Under the pieces are notes generated by a model. It was not told the DNA's origin, ran no database searches, and worked only from the letters and a program-made list of their open reading frames with translations. A stretch of DNA of 64,000 nt from Desulfuromonadales bacterium (lineage in GTDB: Bacteria; Desulfobacterota; Desulfuromonadia; Desulfuromonadales; Syntrophotaleaceae). How positions within the stretch are numbered: position 1 is the first letter of the stretch; every line of letters begins with the position of its first letter. Shown one piece after another: positions 40,874 through 51,200 of this stretch. The stretch is from assembly GCA_013619105.1 (NCBI GenBank), contig JABXKU010000004.1, positions 40,468 to 104,467 on the forward strand. The letters run 5' to 3'. The position numbers and the translations under genes were made by a program.

Positions 40874-41839
40874 GTGATCCGGGCCGGGTTCATGTCCGTT
40901 GAATGTTGCCGTGCCGGCGATCACCTCCCCGGCTCTTGCCGTTTGCAACGCTTGGCTTTCCTTAACCGGTTCCGCTTTTCAGGCGGCCACCGGTCTGCTC
41001 GCCCCCCCCCCCCCCCCCTTTTGGCCATCGTGGTCCTGTGTCTGACTTTCCATTCCGCGTGGGCGGCAGAGTCCACGGGTCGCCAGATCATGGAACGGCA
41101 AAAAGAGTTGCACGAGGCGGCTAGTGAGCGTTCGTCGCTGGTGATGGTCCTGGTGGACCGCAAGGGCGGCAAGAAGACGCGCGTGGTGCGAAGCTTCAAG
41201 AAGACCCTGGGCAGCGGCCTGGCGCGTTCGCTGATGGTGTTCACCGAGCCTGCGGACCTGGACGGCACCAGCATCCTTTCGGTGGAGACCGAACCGGGCA
41301 AGGGCTCGCAGTGGATCTATCTGCCCGCCTCCAAGAAGCTGCATCGCCTCGCCTCGCGCGCCAAGACGGACTATTTCATGGGTACGGACCTGACCTACGA
41401 AGATATGGAGACCGACGACCTGGAGAGCTTCGAGCTGAAGCTCACGGGTTCGAGCCAGGTGGACGGCCAGGACTGCTGGGTTGTCGAGGCCGTTCCCGCC
41501 ACGGACGCCAAGCGCAAGAAGAGCGGCTATTCCAAACGCATCTTTCACGTGCGCAAGGACATCACGTTCACCCTGAAGGTGGAATTCTTCGACCGGCGCG
41601 GACGCCCGGTGAAGACGCAGACCAGCCACGCCCTGGAGAAGGTGCGCGGCAACATGTGGGTGGCCAGGAAGGTGCTCGTCGACAACAGCCGCTCCAAACA
41701 CAAGACCCTGCTGGGCCTTGCGACGTTCGAGGTGGACGTGGATCTGCCCGACGAGATCTTTACCGAGCGGTTCGTTGCCGCAGGCCGCAGGCCGCAGGCC
41801 GTAGTAGGCGCGGGGGCTCCCGGTATCCATGCGCCATAA
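40874..41839 (+). CDS. LolA-like outer-membrane lipoprotein-sorting protein
   Basis: LLAIVVLCLTFHSAWAAES signal; EPADLDGTSILSVETEPGKGSQWIYLPASKKLHRLASRAKTDYFMGTDLTYEDME typical of LolA-like/DUF1329-type partners of RND exporters. N-terminus uncertain because of the C17 tract. Confidence 0.8.
   Translation: MIRAGFMSVECCRAGDHLPGSCRLQRLAFLNRFRFSGGHRSARPPPPPLLAIVVLCLTFHSAWAAESTGRQIMERQKELHEAASERSSLVMVLVDRKGGKKTRVVRSFKKTLGSGLARSLMVFTEPADLDGTSILSVETEPGKGSQWIYLPASKKLHRLASRAKTDYFMGTDLTYEDMETDDLESFELKLTGSSQVDGQDCWVVEAVPATDAKRKKSGYSKRIFHVRKDITFTLKVEFFDRRGRPVKTQTSHALEKVRGNMWVARKVLVDNSRSKHKTLLGLATFEVDVDLPDEIFTERFVAAGRRPQAVVGAGAPGIHAP
41002..41018. repeat. Homopolymeric C tract (17 C)
   Basis: Direct reading: ctcg-CCCCCCCCCCCCCCCCC-ttttgg within the 5' coding part of the LolA-like gene. 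Confidence 0.95.
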
Positions 41840-41872
41840 ATCCATCCATATCTCTTCGCTCCGGAGGCGCCC

Positions 41873-44650
41873 ATGCAGTGGTTGATGCGCTTCGCCTACC
41901 GCAACCCCTGGATTGTGCTGGTGGTTTTGGCACTAGTTACGGCCTTAGCCGTGCCCCTGGCCAAGGACATCCGCATCGAGGCGTCGGTGCAGGGCATGAT
42001 GACCGACGATCCCCTGGCGCGGCGCATCTACGAGCAGACCATCGAGGCCTACGGCACGGACCAGGTGACGGTCATCTATCTGGAGAGCGCGGAGCTGTTC
42101 ACGCCGGACAGGCTGGCCGACGTCGAGGATCTGGCGTATCGGCTTGAGGAATTGCCGGGCGTGGTGCGGGTGGAGAGCCTGTATTCGGTTCCGGACTTCA
42201 GGGGCGAGGACGGCATGCTGCGCTCCGGGCCGCTCTTGCAGTGGCCGCCGGAATACCAGGACGAGGCCGACGAGGTGCGCCGGCGCGCCCTGGCCAACAG
42301 CATGATCGCCGGGCATCTGATCGCCGGAGACGGCACGGCCACGGCCATCAACGTCTTCGTGGAGCCCGACCCCGACGATCCGGACTACTACGCCAACCTC
42401 GCGGCGCAGATCGAGCAACTCGTTGCGCCGCTTCAGGGCAGGTTCGACAAGGCCTTCCAGCTGGGCAACCCGTTCTTTCGCATCGCCATTGCCGACACCA
42501 TGATGCAGGACCAGTTGCGGCTGGTGCCGCTGTCCGTGCTGGTGTTGGTGTTGACGCTGCTGGTCATGACGCGCTCGGTCTCCGGCGCGGTACTGCCGCT
42601 GCTCACGGCGGGCACCAGCGTCGTCTGGACGGCCGGGTTCATGGTCCTGGCGGGCATCCCGCTGAACATCCTCACGGTCATCGTCCCCTCGCTGATAATC
42701 GTCATCGGTTCCACCGAGGACATCCACCTGTTGAGCGAATATCTTGAGGGCGTGAATGAAAAGGGCACGCGCGAGCTGGCTATCGAGTTCATGATCTCCA
42801 AAATGGGCATCGTGATCCTCATCACCGCCCTGACCACTTTCCTCGGCTTCGCCTCCATCAGCATAAACAAGATCTCCATTCTGCGCCAGTTCGGCATGGC
42901 TGCGGCCTTTGGGCTGTTCGTGAACCCGCTGATCACGGCGCTGCTGGTGCCCGTCTACCTGCGCTTCTTCGGCCCTCTCAAGGGCGTGGACAAGGGCGTG
43001 GACGCGGATGCCGAAGGGGCCGAGGCTCCCAAGGCCGCTCCCTTCACGTTCGACTCCCTGGCCACCGTTATTACCCGCCTGGTCAACGCCCACCGGAAAA
43101 AGCTCATCATCGGCCTCATGGGCGGCGCTCTGCTCATCGGCCTAGCCGGGCCCTCCGTGCGCCTTGACAACGATATCCTGGGCGTATTCAAAAAGTCCTC
43201 GCAAATCCGCCAACGCACGGACATGGTGGCCGAAAAGCTCCCCGGCGTGCAGACCTTTTACATCCGCATCACCGGAGGCCATGCCGACGCCTTCCGTGAA
43301 CCCGAAAACCTGCGCCAGATAGCGGCGGTGCAGGACTATATCGCCGAGTCGGGCGTGTTCGACACCTCCTACTCGCTGGTGGACACCCTGCGCTATGTCA
43401 ATCGCGAGATGAACCAGGGCGACCCCAAGGCCTATGCAGTGCCCGACACCCCGGAGCTGGTGTCGCAGTACCTGCTCTTCATGCATGACGACGATGTTGG
43501 GCGCTACGTGAAGAGCGACTTCTCCGAGGTCAACATCCTCGTGCGCCACAACATGAGCTCCAGCCAGGAACAGCAGCGCGCGCTGGACGACCTGGGAGCG
43601 TTCATGGACCGCACCCTGAACCCGCACTTCATTCGCCACTTCACGGGCGAAGGCATTCTGATGCTCAAGGGCGCCGACTCCATCGCCGAGGGTCAGGCCA
43701 AGTCCATCGGGCTGCTGCTGATCATCATCTTCCTGATCATGAGCCTGCTGTTCGTGAACTTCAAGGCGGGCTTGCTGTCGCTCATCCCCAACGTCTTCCC
43801 GGTACTGATCCTGTTCGGGACCATGGGGCTGTTCAACATCCCGCTGAACATCGGCACAGCCATGGTCGCGGCTATTGCCATCGGTATCTCGGTGGACGAC
43901 ACCCTGCATTTCATGATCCGCTACAACAAGGAGATGTTGCGGCTGAAGGACCAGGAGCGGGCCATGGAGGTCTGCATTCAGGCCGAGCTGCGTCCCGTGG
44001 TCTCCACGTCTCTGGCGCTGTCCCTGGGCTTCGGGGTGCTAGCCTTCTCGCAGTTCACCACCATCGCCCAATTCGGTCTGCTTTCCGTGCTGGTCATGGC
44101 CGCCGCGCTGGTGGGCGATCTGTTCCTCACCGGACCGCTCATGGCCACCACCAAGCTGCTCACCCTCTGGGACATGCTCTCGCTGCACGTGGACCCCAAG
44201 ATCATCGAGCAGTCGGAGTTCTTCCGCGACCTGCGGGTCTGGCAGATCAAGCGAATCATCCTCATGGGTCGCATCCTCGAATTCAACGATGGGGAGACCT
44301 TCTTCGAGGAATGGGACGAGGGTGACAGCATGTTCCTGGTGCTCGACGGCACCGTCAACGGGCTCAGCGTGGACGAGGCCACGGGCAAGGAGGTCGAGTA
44401 CGCCGTGTTCGGCGTGGGCGACGTGGTGGACCCCACCACCATGCTCGATCCCGGAATGCGTCCCTTCACCGCCCGCGCCGCCTCGGACATCCACCTGGTG
44501 GAACTCTCCCAGGATGACTTCCGTCGTCTGCAGCGACTGCACCCGCGGTTGTCGGCTAAAGCCCACAAGAACCTCGCGTGCATCCTCGGCCACCAGTTGG
44601 TCATCGCCAACATCATGTACCGGCAACAGGCCTGGCAGGCCTCGGAGTAG
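41873..44650 (+). CDS. RND/MMPL-family exporter with C-terminal cyclic-nucleotide-binding-like domain
   Basis: 925 aa; MMPL TM blocks (VIVPSLIIVIGSTEDIHLLSEY, IAIGISVDDTLHFMIRY), C-terminal EFNDGETFFEEWDEGDSMFLVLDGTVNGLSVDEATGKEVEYAVFGVGDVV Crp-like fold. Confidence 0.88.
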   Translation: MQWLMRFAYRNPWIVLVVLALVTALAVPLAKDIRIEASVQGMMTDDPLARRIYEQTIEAYGTDQVTVIYLESAELFTPDRLADVEDLAYRLEELPGVVRVESLYSVPDFRGEDGMLRSGPLLQWPPEYQDEADEVRRRALANSMIAGHLIAGDGTATAINVFVEPDPDDPDYYANLAAQIEQLVAPLQGRFDKAFQLGNPFFRIAIADTMMQDQLRLVPLSVLVLVLTLLVMTRSVSGAVLPLLTAGTSVVWTAGFMVLAGIPLNILTVIVPSLIIVIGSTEDIHLLSEYLEGVNEKGTRELAIEFMISKMGIVILITALTTFLGFASISINKISILRQFGMAAAFGLFVNPLITALLVPVYLRFFGPLKGVDKGVDADAEGAEAPKAAPFTFDSLATVITRLVNAHRKKLIIGLMGGALLIGLAGPSVRLDNDILGVFKKSSQIRQRTDMVAEKLPGVQTFYIRITGGHADAFREPENLRQIAAVQDYIAESGVFDTSYSLVDTLRYVNREMNQGDPKAYAVPDTPELVSQYLLFMHDDDVGRYVKSDFSEVNILVRHNMSSSQEQQRALDDLGAFMDRTLNPHFIRHFTGEGILMLKGADSIAEGQAKSIGLLLIIIFLIMSLLFVNFKAGLLSLIPNVFPVLILFGTMGLFNIPLNIGTAMVAAIAIGISVDDTLHFMIRYNKEMLRLKDQERAMEVCIQAELRPVVSTSLALSLGFGVLAFSQFTTIAQFGLLSVLVMAAALVGDLFLTGPLMATTKLLTLWDMLSLHVDPKIIEQSEFFRDLRVWQIKRIILMGRILEFNDGETFFEEWDEGDSMFLVLDGTVNGLSVDEATGKEVEYAVFGVGDVVDPTTMLDPGMRPFTARAASDIHLVELSQDDFRRLQRLHPRLSAKAHKNLACILGHQLVIANIMYRQQAWQASE

Positions 44651-44655
44651 ATCTC

Positions 44656-46179
44656 ATGAACAAACCTATCACCATCGTAGTGGCGCTCGCCTTCCTGCTG
44701 CTGGTCGTGTCCGCAACGCACGCCTCAGACGACATGGACCTGCTTCAGGCCCTGGATGTCGCCATGGAGGCCGAACAGGAGAAGGTCGCCCAGGAGGAGG
44801 ACCGCTCCTTCATGGTCCAGGCCGTGCGCAACAGTGAATCGTCCGTGCGCCTGCGCGGCTACCACACGTTCCGGGGCGCGCAAGGTCCCGACGCAACCGC
44901 GGGCCTTGACTCCGACCTGTCCTACGATACTAAGGACGACTACGGCGAGATCAAGGTCTCTTTCGGCACCAGCTATGAGAACGATCTCGTACGCATGGCC
45001 GCGGCAGGCTGGCTGGAGCACGGCAACCAGGACGACACCTACCGCGGCAACGTGGGACTGTGGCAGGACGCGGACCGCCGCCGTAATTTCCTGGAGATCA
45101 ACGAACTCTACGTGACGCTCCTGGGTGACAAGGCGGATCTGACGCTGGGCAAGCGCCTCATTGACAACAGCATTTCCCCGACGTTCTCCCCCGGCGACCG
45201 CTACAGTTCTTTTGACCTCAACGATCCGCTGGACCCGCGCCGCCTCGGCACCTGGCAGGTCGCGCTGGAAGGTGACGCCATGGACGTGTCCTGGGTGGTG
45301 GCCGTGCTGCCGGTGTTCCAGGCCCCCAGAACCCCCAGCCCCGCATCACACTGGACCGCCAACGGCGCCGCGAGCGAGGAACTCTTTTTTTTCGAGCCGC
45401 TCATCTACGGCGGATCCGGTTTCAGCGACTGGCTCATCGGCATCTTGGACGATCTCTTTGACTGGCCTTCCGCGCAAGTTCCGCAGGTGACGGTGGAGTA
45501 CGACGTGCCCGAGCCCGGCAGCATCGAAGCCACCGGCGTCTTCGGCCAGGCCAAGATCAGTGTTGCCGATTTCGACGTCCTGGTGTCTGTCTACCGCGGC
45601 CCTAGCCTGTATCCCGTGCTGCGGGTCGATTTCGACCGCGCCACCCCCGCCGCGCATCTGGTGGTGGAACATCCCACGGTCAATCAGTTCACCGGCGGCG
45701 TCTCCACCCCCTGGAAGGGCGTCACCTGGCACGCTGAGGCCATTTACAGCCACAGCGAGGCGGGCAAGGACGACAGTTACGTGCAGTACGCCGTGGGCGC
45801 GACCCGCAGCGAAGAGGCCTTGGCCCAGGCTGTCGGTCTGTGGCGCATCGACGTGGGGCTGCAATACGCCGGGGAGTGGGTCACCGACACCCAGGATGCG
45901 GCCGGCTACGCCATCAGTTCCAACGAGCTGCGCGTGGGCAAGAACGATCTCATGTCTGCGGTTACGGTCCATTGCACCGAGGACGTACGTCTGCATTATC
46001 TCGCGATCCTGCAGCTCGACCATGGCGCGGCCATGAACCGCGTCGGCGTGGAGTGGGACGTCACGGAACATCTGGCGAGCGACGTGTCGCTGGAGTTTTT
46101 CGACGGGCCGTTGGATTCGTATTTCGGCTGGTGGAGGGATCGGGACCGGGTTGTCGCCACGTTGACCTATACGTTTTAG
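44656..46179 (+). CDS. Outer-membrane beta-barrel protein (DUF1302-like)
   Basis: Signal peptide, alternating beta-strand pattern, RLRGYHTFRGAQ..., C-terminal VVATLTYTF; linked to MMPL and LolA-like genes. Confidence 0.65.
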   Translation: MNKPITIVVALAFLLLVVSATHASDDMDLLQALDVAMEAEQEKVAQEEDRSFMVQAVRNSESSVRLRGYHTFRGAQGPDATAGLDSDLSYDTKDDYGEIKVSFGTSYENDLVRMAAAGWLEHGNQDDTYRGNVGLWQDADRRRNFLEINELYVTLLGDKADLTLGKRLIDNSISPTFSPGDRYSSFDLNDPLDPRRLGTWQVALEGDAMDVSWVVAVLPVFQAPRTPSPASHWTANGAASEELFFFEPLIYGGSGFSDWLIGILDDLFDWPSAQVPQVTVEYDVPEPGSIEATGVFGQAKISVADFDVLVSVYRGPSLYPVLRVDFDRATPAAHLVVEHPTVNQFTGGVSTPWKGVTWHAEAIYSHSEAGKDDSYVQYAVGATRSEEALAQAVGLWRIDVGLQYAGEWVTDTQDAAGYAISSNELRVGKNDLMSAVTVHCTEDVRLHYLAILQLDHGAAMNRVGVEWDVTEHLASDVSLEFFDGPLDSYFGWWRDRDRVVATLTYTF

Positions 46180-46200
46180 CAGACCGTTGAAAACCGCCTT

Positions 46201-46225
46201 CCGCTTAGGAGGGAAAGCGCACGCC
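46201..46225. repeat. 25-nt fragment matching the cheV terminator hairpin
   Basis: CCGCTTAGGAGGGAAAGCGCACGCC vs CCGCTTAGGAGGGAAAGCAGCACGCC at 53091-53116. Confidence 0.75.
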
Positions 46226-46445
46226 CGAGCTGTCATCGGCGCTTCTCATCGAATGGGCCGGCCAGGCCCTGTATCGGGCCAAGCAGCAGGGACGCAACCG
46301 GGTGGACGCTGTCGCCCCGGTATGCGAGCTGGGCGATGGTCCCCATTTCCCGCGCATCTCTAGATTCCCCTCCCATGACCGGGCAGTGCTCGAACCGTTT
46401 TCCTCCCCCCTTTTAAAAGCCTGGTTCCCGTCTAGAATTAAATAG
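46209..46445 (+). pseudogene. C-terminal remnant of a GGDEF (diguanylate cyclase) protein
   Basis: In-frame TPELSSALLIEWAGQALYRAKQQGRNRVDAVAP after a TAG at 46206; matches the GGDEF C-terminal ADxALYxAKxxGRNRV consensus; stop TAG 46443-46445. Confidence 0.7.
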
Positions 46446-46455
46446 TGGTACCATT

Positions 46456-48267
46456 TTGCGAATGCCCCCGGTTGCGGAGAAGTGCATGCTCGCTCCTGTT
46501 TTTATACCCGATGTGTTGCGGACTGTAGGGTTGTTGCTGATCCTGGCACTTTTAGCAGTTTCTTGTCCCGTTCTGGCCGCCGAGCCGTTGCGTTTTGAAA
46601 TTGAAGGTGTGGACGGCAAGCTGCAGAAGGATCTTAACGACAGCCTGGTCGTGCCCCCCGGCCTACTACGAAATGATGAAATCGATCAGCGCTGGTTGCA
46701 GCGTTTTGTCGACCAGGTGCCGACGACGCTGCGCAAGGCCCTTCAACCCTTTGGTTATTACCGGCCGACTATTGAAACAGAGTTAAAAGAAATCGATGCG
46801 GCCAGTTATGTGCTCATAATCCGCATCGAGCGGGGCTCAGCCATTCGATTGAAAAGTCTGCAGCTCGACTTGGCGGGCAGTGGCGCGCAATATGACAAGC
46901 TTAAGTCCTTGCTAGCGGAGTTTCCCTTGCAGCAGGGCGATGTGCTCCATCAAGGACTCTACGAGGGAGGCAAGGCTGCCCTTAAGCGAAAGGCGCAGGA
47001 TCTGGGCTACCTCGATGCTGACTATGTTGTGCATGAAATTCGTATTGATGTTGATCGGGCTACGGCTGCTATTGAACTGCTGTTGCAGACCGGTCCTCGT
47101 TACCGGTTTGGCGAGGTAACCTTTTCGGGGGCGGATCAATATCCCGAGTCCTTCTTGCGCCGTTACCTGTTTTTCGACTCCGGAGATGTCTTCTCCTACG
47201 CCCGTCTTGGCGAGACCCAACTCAATCTTCTCGATGCCGATCGTTTCGAAGAGATTCGCCTAATTCCCGATCGAGCGATGGTGGTTGCTGAGCAGATCCC
47301 CGTCGAAGTGGCCCTGACTCCCGCACCGACTAAACGGCTACGGCCAGGCATCGGTTATGGTACCGACACCGGTGCTCGTTTTTCCCTGCAGTTCGATCAT
47401 CTCAATATGGTCGAACGAGGCCATCATCTGACTTTGCAACTCAACCTCTCTCAGGTGCGGCAATCGGCGGTGGCGTCCTATACCATGCCTGTTACCAAGA
47501 ACCTGAACAGTGCCAATGTTCTTCGTGCCGGATACGAGCGCGAAGAGGTCGATAGCTTCGATACGGAGAAGCTGACTGTCGAGGTAGAGCGAATGCAGGA
47601 CTTTGGTCGTGGCCGCAAGGGGTCTCTTTATGTGCAGTTCTTCCAGGAAAAATACACTGTTGGCGATGTGACCGATATCGCGAGGATGATTGTGCCGGGG
47701 GTGCGTTACTCTCGCCGTCGGTATCGTGATCTGGTGCGCCCCCGAAAAGGCCATCAATACTCTCTGGAGATGCGCGGCGCCCATCAGTGGCTCGGTTCCG
47801 ATACCGGTCTGTTTCAGGTGCTGGCTGCCGGCAATCTGTTGAAGCCCCTACCGGGGCGCCTGACCCTCTTTACCCGGGTCGAAGGGGCGTTCACGGCCCA
47901 GAACGAGCCCTTTGCGGATATCCCCGCCTCGTTGCGTTTTTTTGCCGGTGGCGATCAAAGTGTGCGGGGCTACGCCTACCAGTCTCTGGGCCCGGAAGAC
48001 GACGATGGTGAGGTGATCGGTGGCAAGCATCAGCTGGTAGGCAGTATCGAGCTGGAGCGGGCTCTGGGCGAAAAGTGGGGGGTGGCGCTGTTTTATGATG
48101 TCGGTAATGCCTTCAATGACTTTAACTCGATGGATTTGCAGCAGGGGGCGGGGCTCGGTATTCGTCGTTATACCCCTATTGGCCCGGTGCGGGTCGATTT
48201 GGCTCGCCAGTTTGGCGTGAATAACCCCGGGTTTCGGGTTCATTTCAGTATAGGTTTCGGATGGTAA
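46456..48267 (+). CDS. tamA: Omp85-family translocation/assembly outer membrane protein (TamA)
   Basis: POTRA-like N-terminus, Omp85 barrel with FFAGGDQSVRGYAYQSLGP motif; followed by TamB. Confidence 0.88.
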   Translation: MRMPPVAEKCMLAPVFIPDVLRTVGLLLILALLAVSCPVLAAEPLRFEIEGVDGKLQKDLNDSLVVPPGLLRNDEIDQRWLQRFVDQVPTTLRKALQPFGYYRPTIETELKEIDAASYVLIIRIERGSAIRLKSLQLDLAGSGAQYDKLKSLLAEFPLQQGDVLHQGLYEGGKAALKRKAQDLGYLDADYVVHEIRIDVDRATAAIELLLQTGPRYRFGEVTFSGADQYPESFLRRYLFFDSGDVFSYARLGETQLNLLDADRFEEIRLIPDRAMVVAEQIPVEVALTPAPTKRLRPGIGYGTDTGARFSLQFDHLNMVERGHHLTLQLNLSQVRQSAVASYTMPVTKNLNSANVLRAGYEREEVDSFDTEKLTVEVERMQDFGRGRKGSLYVQFFQEKYTVGDVTDIARMIVPGVRYSRRRYRDLVRPRKGHQYSLEMRGAHQWLGSDTGLFQVLAAGNLLKPLPGRLTLFTRVEGAFTAQNEPFADIPASLRFFAGGDQSVRGYAYQSLGPEDDDGEVIGGKHQLVGSIELERALGEKWGVALFYDVGNAFNDFNSMDLQQGAGLGIRRYTPIGPVRVDLARQFGVNNPGFRVHFSIGFGW

Positions 48268-51200
48268 CGCGTCGCTGGAAATATATTCTTGCCGGTTTGC
48301 TGCTGGTGCTTGGTTTGGCTGTGCTGGCCAGCTATTGGCTGCTGGCTACGACTGCCGGGGCTCGCTGGGTGAGCGCTGAACTGGTCCGGCGCAGTTCCTT
48401 GCCGTTAGTGGTGGGGAAGGTTGAGGGTCGCCTGTGCGACGAGTTGCGTCTGGAAGAGGTGCGAGTCGAGTGGCCAAGTGGATCGCTTACCACCGAGTCA
48501 TTCAGTTTTGCCTGGCGGCCGACCGCATTGCTGCGTGGCAAGCTGCTGGTTACGGCGCTGACAGCGCAGGGAGCAACGTTGAGCACCGTTGCCGGAGTCG
48601 AACCGCCCATTGAACCGGCACAGACTTTGTCCCTGTGCTGGCCGGAACGGCCCGGTTGGCTGAAATGGCTGCGGGTTGAGTTGCGCCAGCTGCGGTTGGA
48701 GGCGGTGCAGTGGCAGCGGCCTGAACAGCCACCGCTGGAATTGGATCGATTCACGGGCCGCCTGCGCTGGACGGGCCGTCGTTTGAAACTGACTGCCTTA
48801 GAACTGATCGCGCCGCAAGGTACCTTGAACGCGAGCCTAGAGGCTCGCTGGGGGCGTCCTGCTTTGACACTGGAGGCCACTGCCGAAATCGCTGAGCTGG
48901 CAGGCGAGAAGGCCCGTTTGCAGCTGGCTCTGCAAGTAAAGCCTGGTGAGGCCCCAGAATCCCTACAGGGAAAGTTGAACCTGACGGCCAATAGTGCTCC
49001 GACCGGTAAGCTGACGCTGGCCAGTGGGCTGCATCTGGATGCCGAAACCCTCGATTTGACTGCCTTCCAACTGGCTCAGGCAGATCTGGCGGGCCGGGTG
49101 AACGGCAGCGCCAAACTGCATTATGCAGCCGAGGCGCCGCAGCTTGAATGTAAGGCGGCCATGACTCGCTGGGATCTGGCCCAAATAGCAGGGACGGCCA
49201 GCGATCTCAACGGCACGGTGCAACTGGCCGGCGGCTTGGATGACTATCGCGGCGTCTTTGATCTCAATAACCAGGGCCCGGGTTGGCAGGCGTTGCAATT
49301 GGCCAGTCCCTTTGCCGGCAACCTTCAGCAGATCGCTTTCACGCAACTGCAGGCGCAGGCTTTTAAGGGCAAGATTAGCGGCGATCTGACCGTTGGCTGG
49401 CAACCGTTGCTAGAGGTGAGCGGTAGCCTGGTTGCCGAAGGTCTAGATCCGGCGATGATTCAACCGGATTGGCCGGGCTCTATTGGTTTGCAGGCGGAAG
49501 GCTCTTGGCGGCAGCCGGCAACGGGGCCTTTCGAAGCGGCCCTCCGTGGCCGATTGTTAGATAGCACTCTGCGCGGTTACAGTCTACGCGGCACCGTTGA
49601 CGGTCATTTGTTGGGCGCCGATTTGGAGTTGGCCGCTCTCGAATTACAGGGGCAGGGCGTGTCTTTGAGCGCCAAGGGAGAGCTGGGCAAACGACTTAAT
49701 GTTCGCTTTGAGTCCAGTGATTTAGCCCGCTTGTTGCCCGGTGCGGCGGGGGCGCTGCAGGGCAGTGGTTGGTTGCGTTGGCGTGATCAGCAGCTGGCTG
49801 GGGCCATGAGTGGCCGCGGCAGTCGATTGCGCTACGGTGAGCATCGGTTGGCGGGCGCTGATTTTAACTTGTCTCGGCCAACCGGGGGGGATGATGCAAC
49901 CCTGTCTCTCGACCTGCGTAGACTGCAAAGCGCTGGAGTGCCCCTTGTCGATGCAACTTTTCAGGGGACAGGCTTGCCTGAAAGGCACCGCCTTGCGGGG
50001 TCCTTGCAGCTTGATTCTAGAGCACAGCTCGAATTGGCCATCGCGGGCGGATACAGCGAAGGAGGCTGGCAGGGAACCTTGCAGAGGTTGATGATAAAAG
50101 ACGCCATTGGTCCCTTGAAACTGGTTAAGCCGGTGCCCTTGGTTCTGTCGGGTGACATGGTGCAGGTGCAGGATCTGATGTTTCAGGGAGCTGGAAGCGA
50201 AGAGCTGCAGGCAGCGGCTGATCTGCGATTGCAACCCTTTTCCGGCCAGTTGGATGCCGACTGGCGAGAGTTTAATCTGGCCCGGGCCAATCTCTGGCTG
50301 AAGGGTATCCATATGACAGGCCGCTCCTCTGGCAGTACAGCAATAAAGTGGCCGGTTGACGGGCAGCGTGATGTCGTCGCTCAACTGGAGTTGTCCGGAA
50401 GCTTGAAGCAGGATGAAACAACGGTTGAGCTGCGCCATTTGAACAGTCAGTTGACCTGGAACCGCAGCGGCCTACAAGGCGATGTAGAGGTTGAGTTGGC
50501 TGGGGGTGGGCGGTTCCAGGGCAGTGTCCGGTCGGTTGAGGGGCCTTCATTGGCTCTGCCGCAAGGGGGCGATTGGCAATTGACCTGGGGGGATCTTGAA
50601 TTGCAGCCGTGGCTGGTCGATCTTCTGCCCGGATTGATTGTTGAAGGTCGGGCGTCGGGTCACAGCAAAGGGAGCTGGGCTCCTGATGGCCAGATGGCGG
50701 TCACCGGTCAGAGTAGCATCGCTGGCGGCCGCTTGGCGGGGAAGGCCCACGATGGCCTGCTCTCCTTTGTGCTGAAATCGGCTACGGCTTCTTGGGATTG
50801 GCACGGTGAGCAGTTAAGGGGTGAAACGTCTTTGGTGTTGGAAGAATACGGCCGTCTCGATGGCAACTTTCGCCTGCCGGTGCCAGCCCGACTGCCCCTT
50901 GCGCCCAAGCCGGGCGGTCAACTCTTCGGGCGGCTTACCGGCCAGATGCAAGAACGGGGACTGGTGGCCCTGTTGCTGCCGGGAGTGGTGCAGGAGAGTC
51001 ACGGTAGCCTGGTTGTCGATTTGATTGCCGGTGGAGAATGGCAACAGCCGTCTTTGACAGGACGGCTGAAGCTGGCCGAAGCGGGGGCTTATCTGCCCGC
51101 TGCCGGCATCGAACTTAAAGATCTGGGGGTCACGGCTGACTTTAGCGATGATCGAATGCAATTTTCTGAGCTGGTTGTGCATTCCGGTCCGGGCCAACTG

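Noticed and set aside
41945-43093. 382-aa minus-strand ORF opposite the MMPL exporter
   Set aside because: His/Gln/Gly-rich shadow ORF; plus strand encodes a clear transporter.
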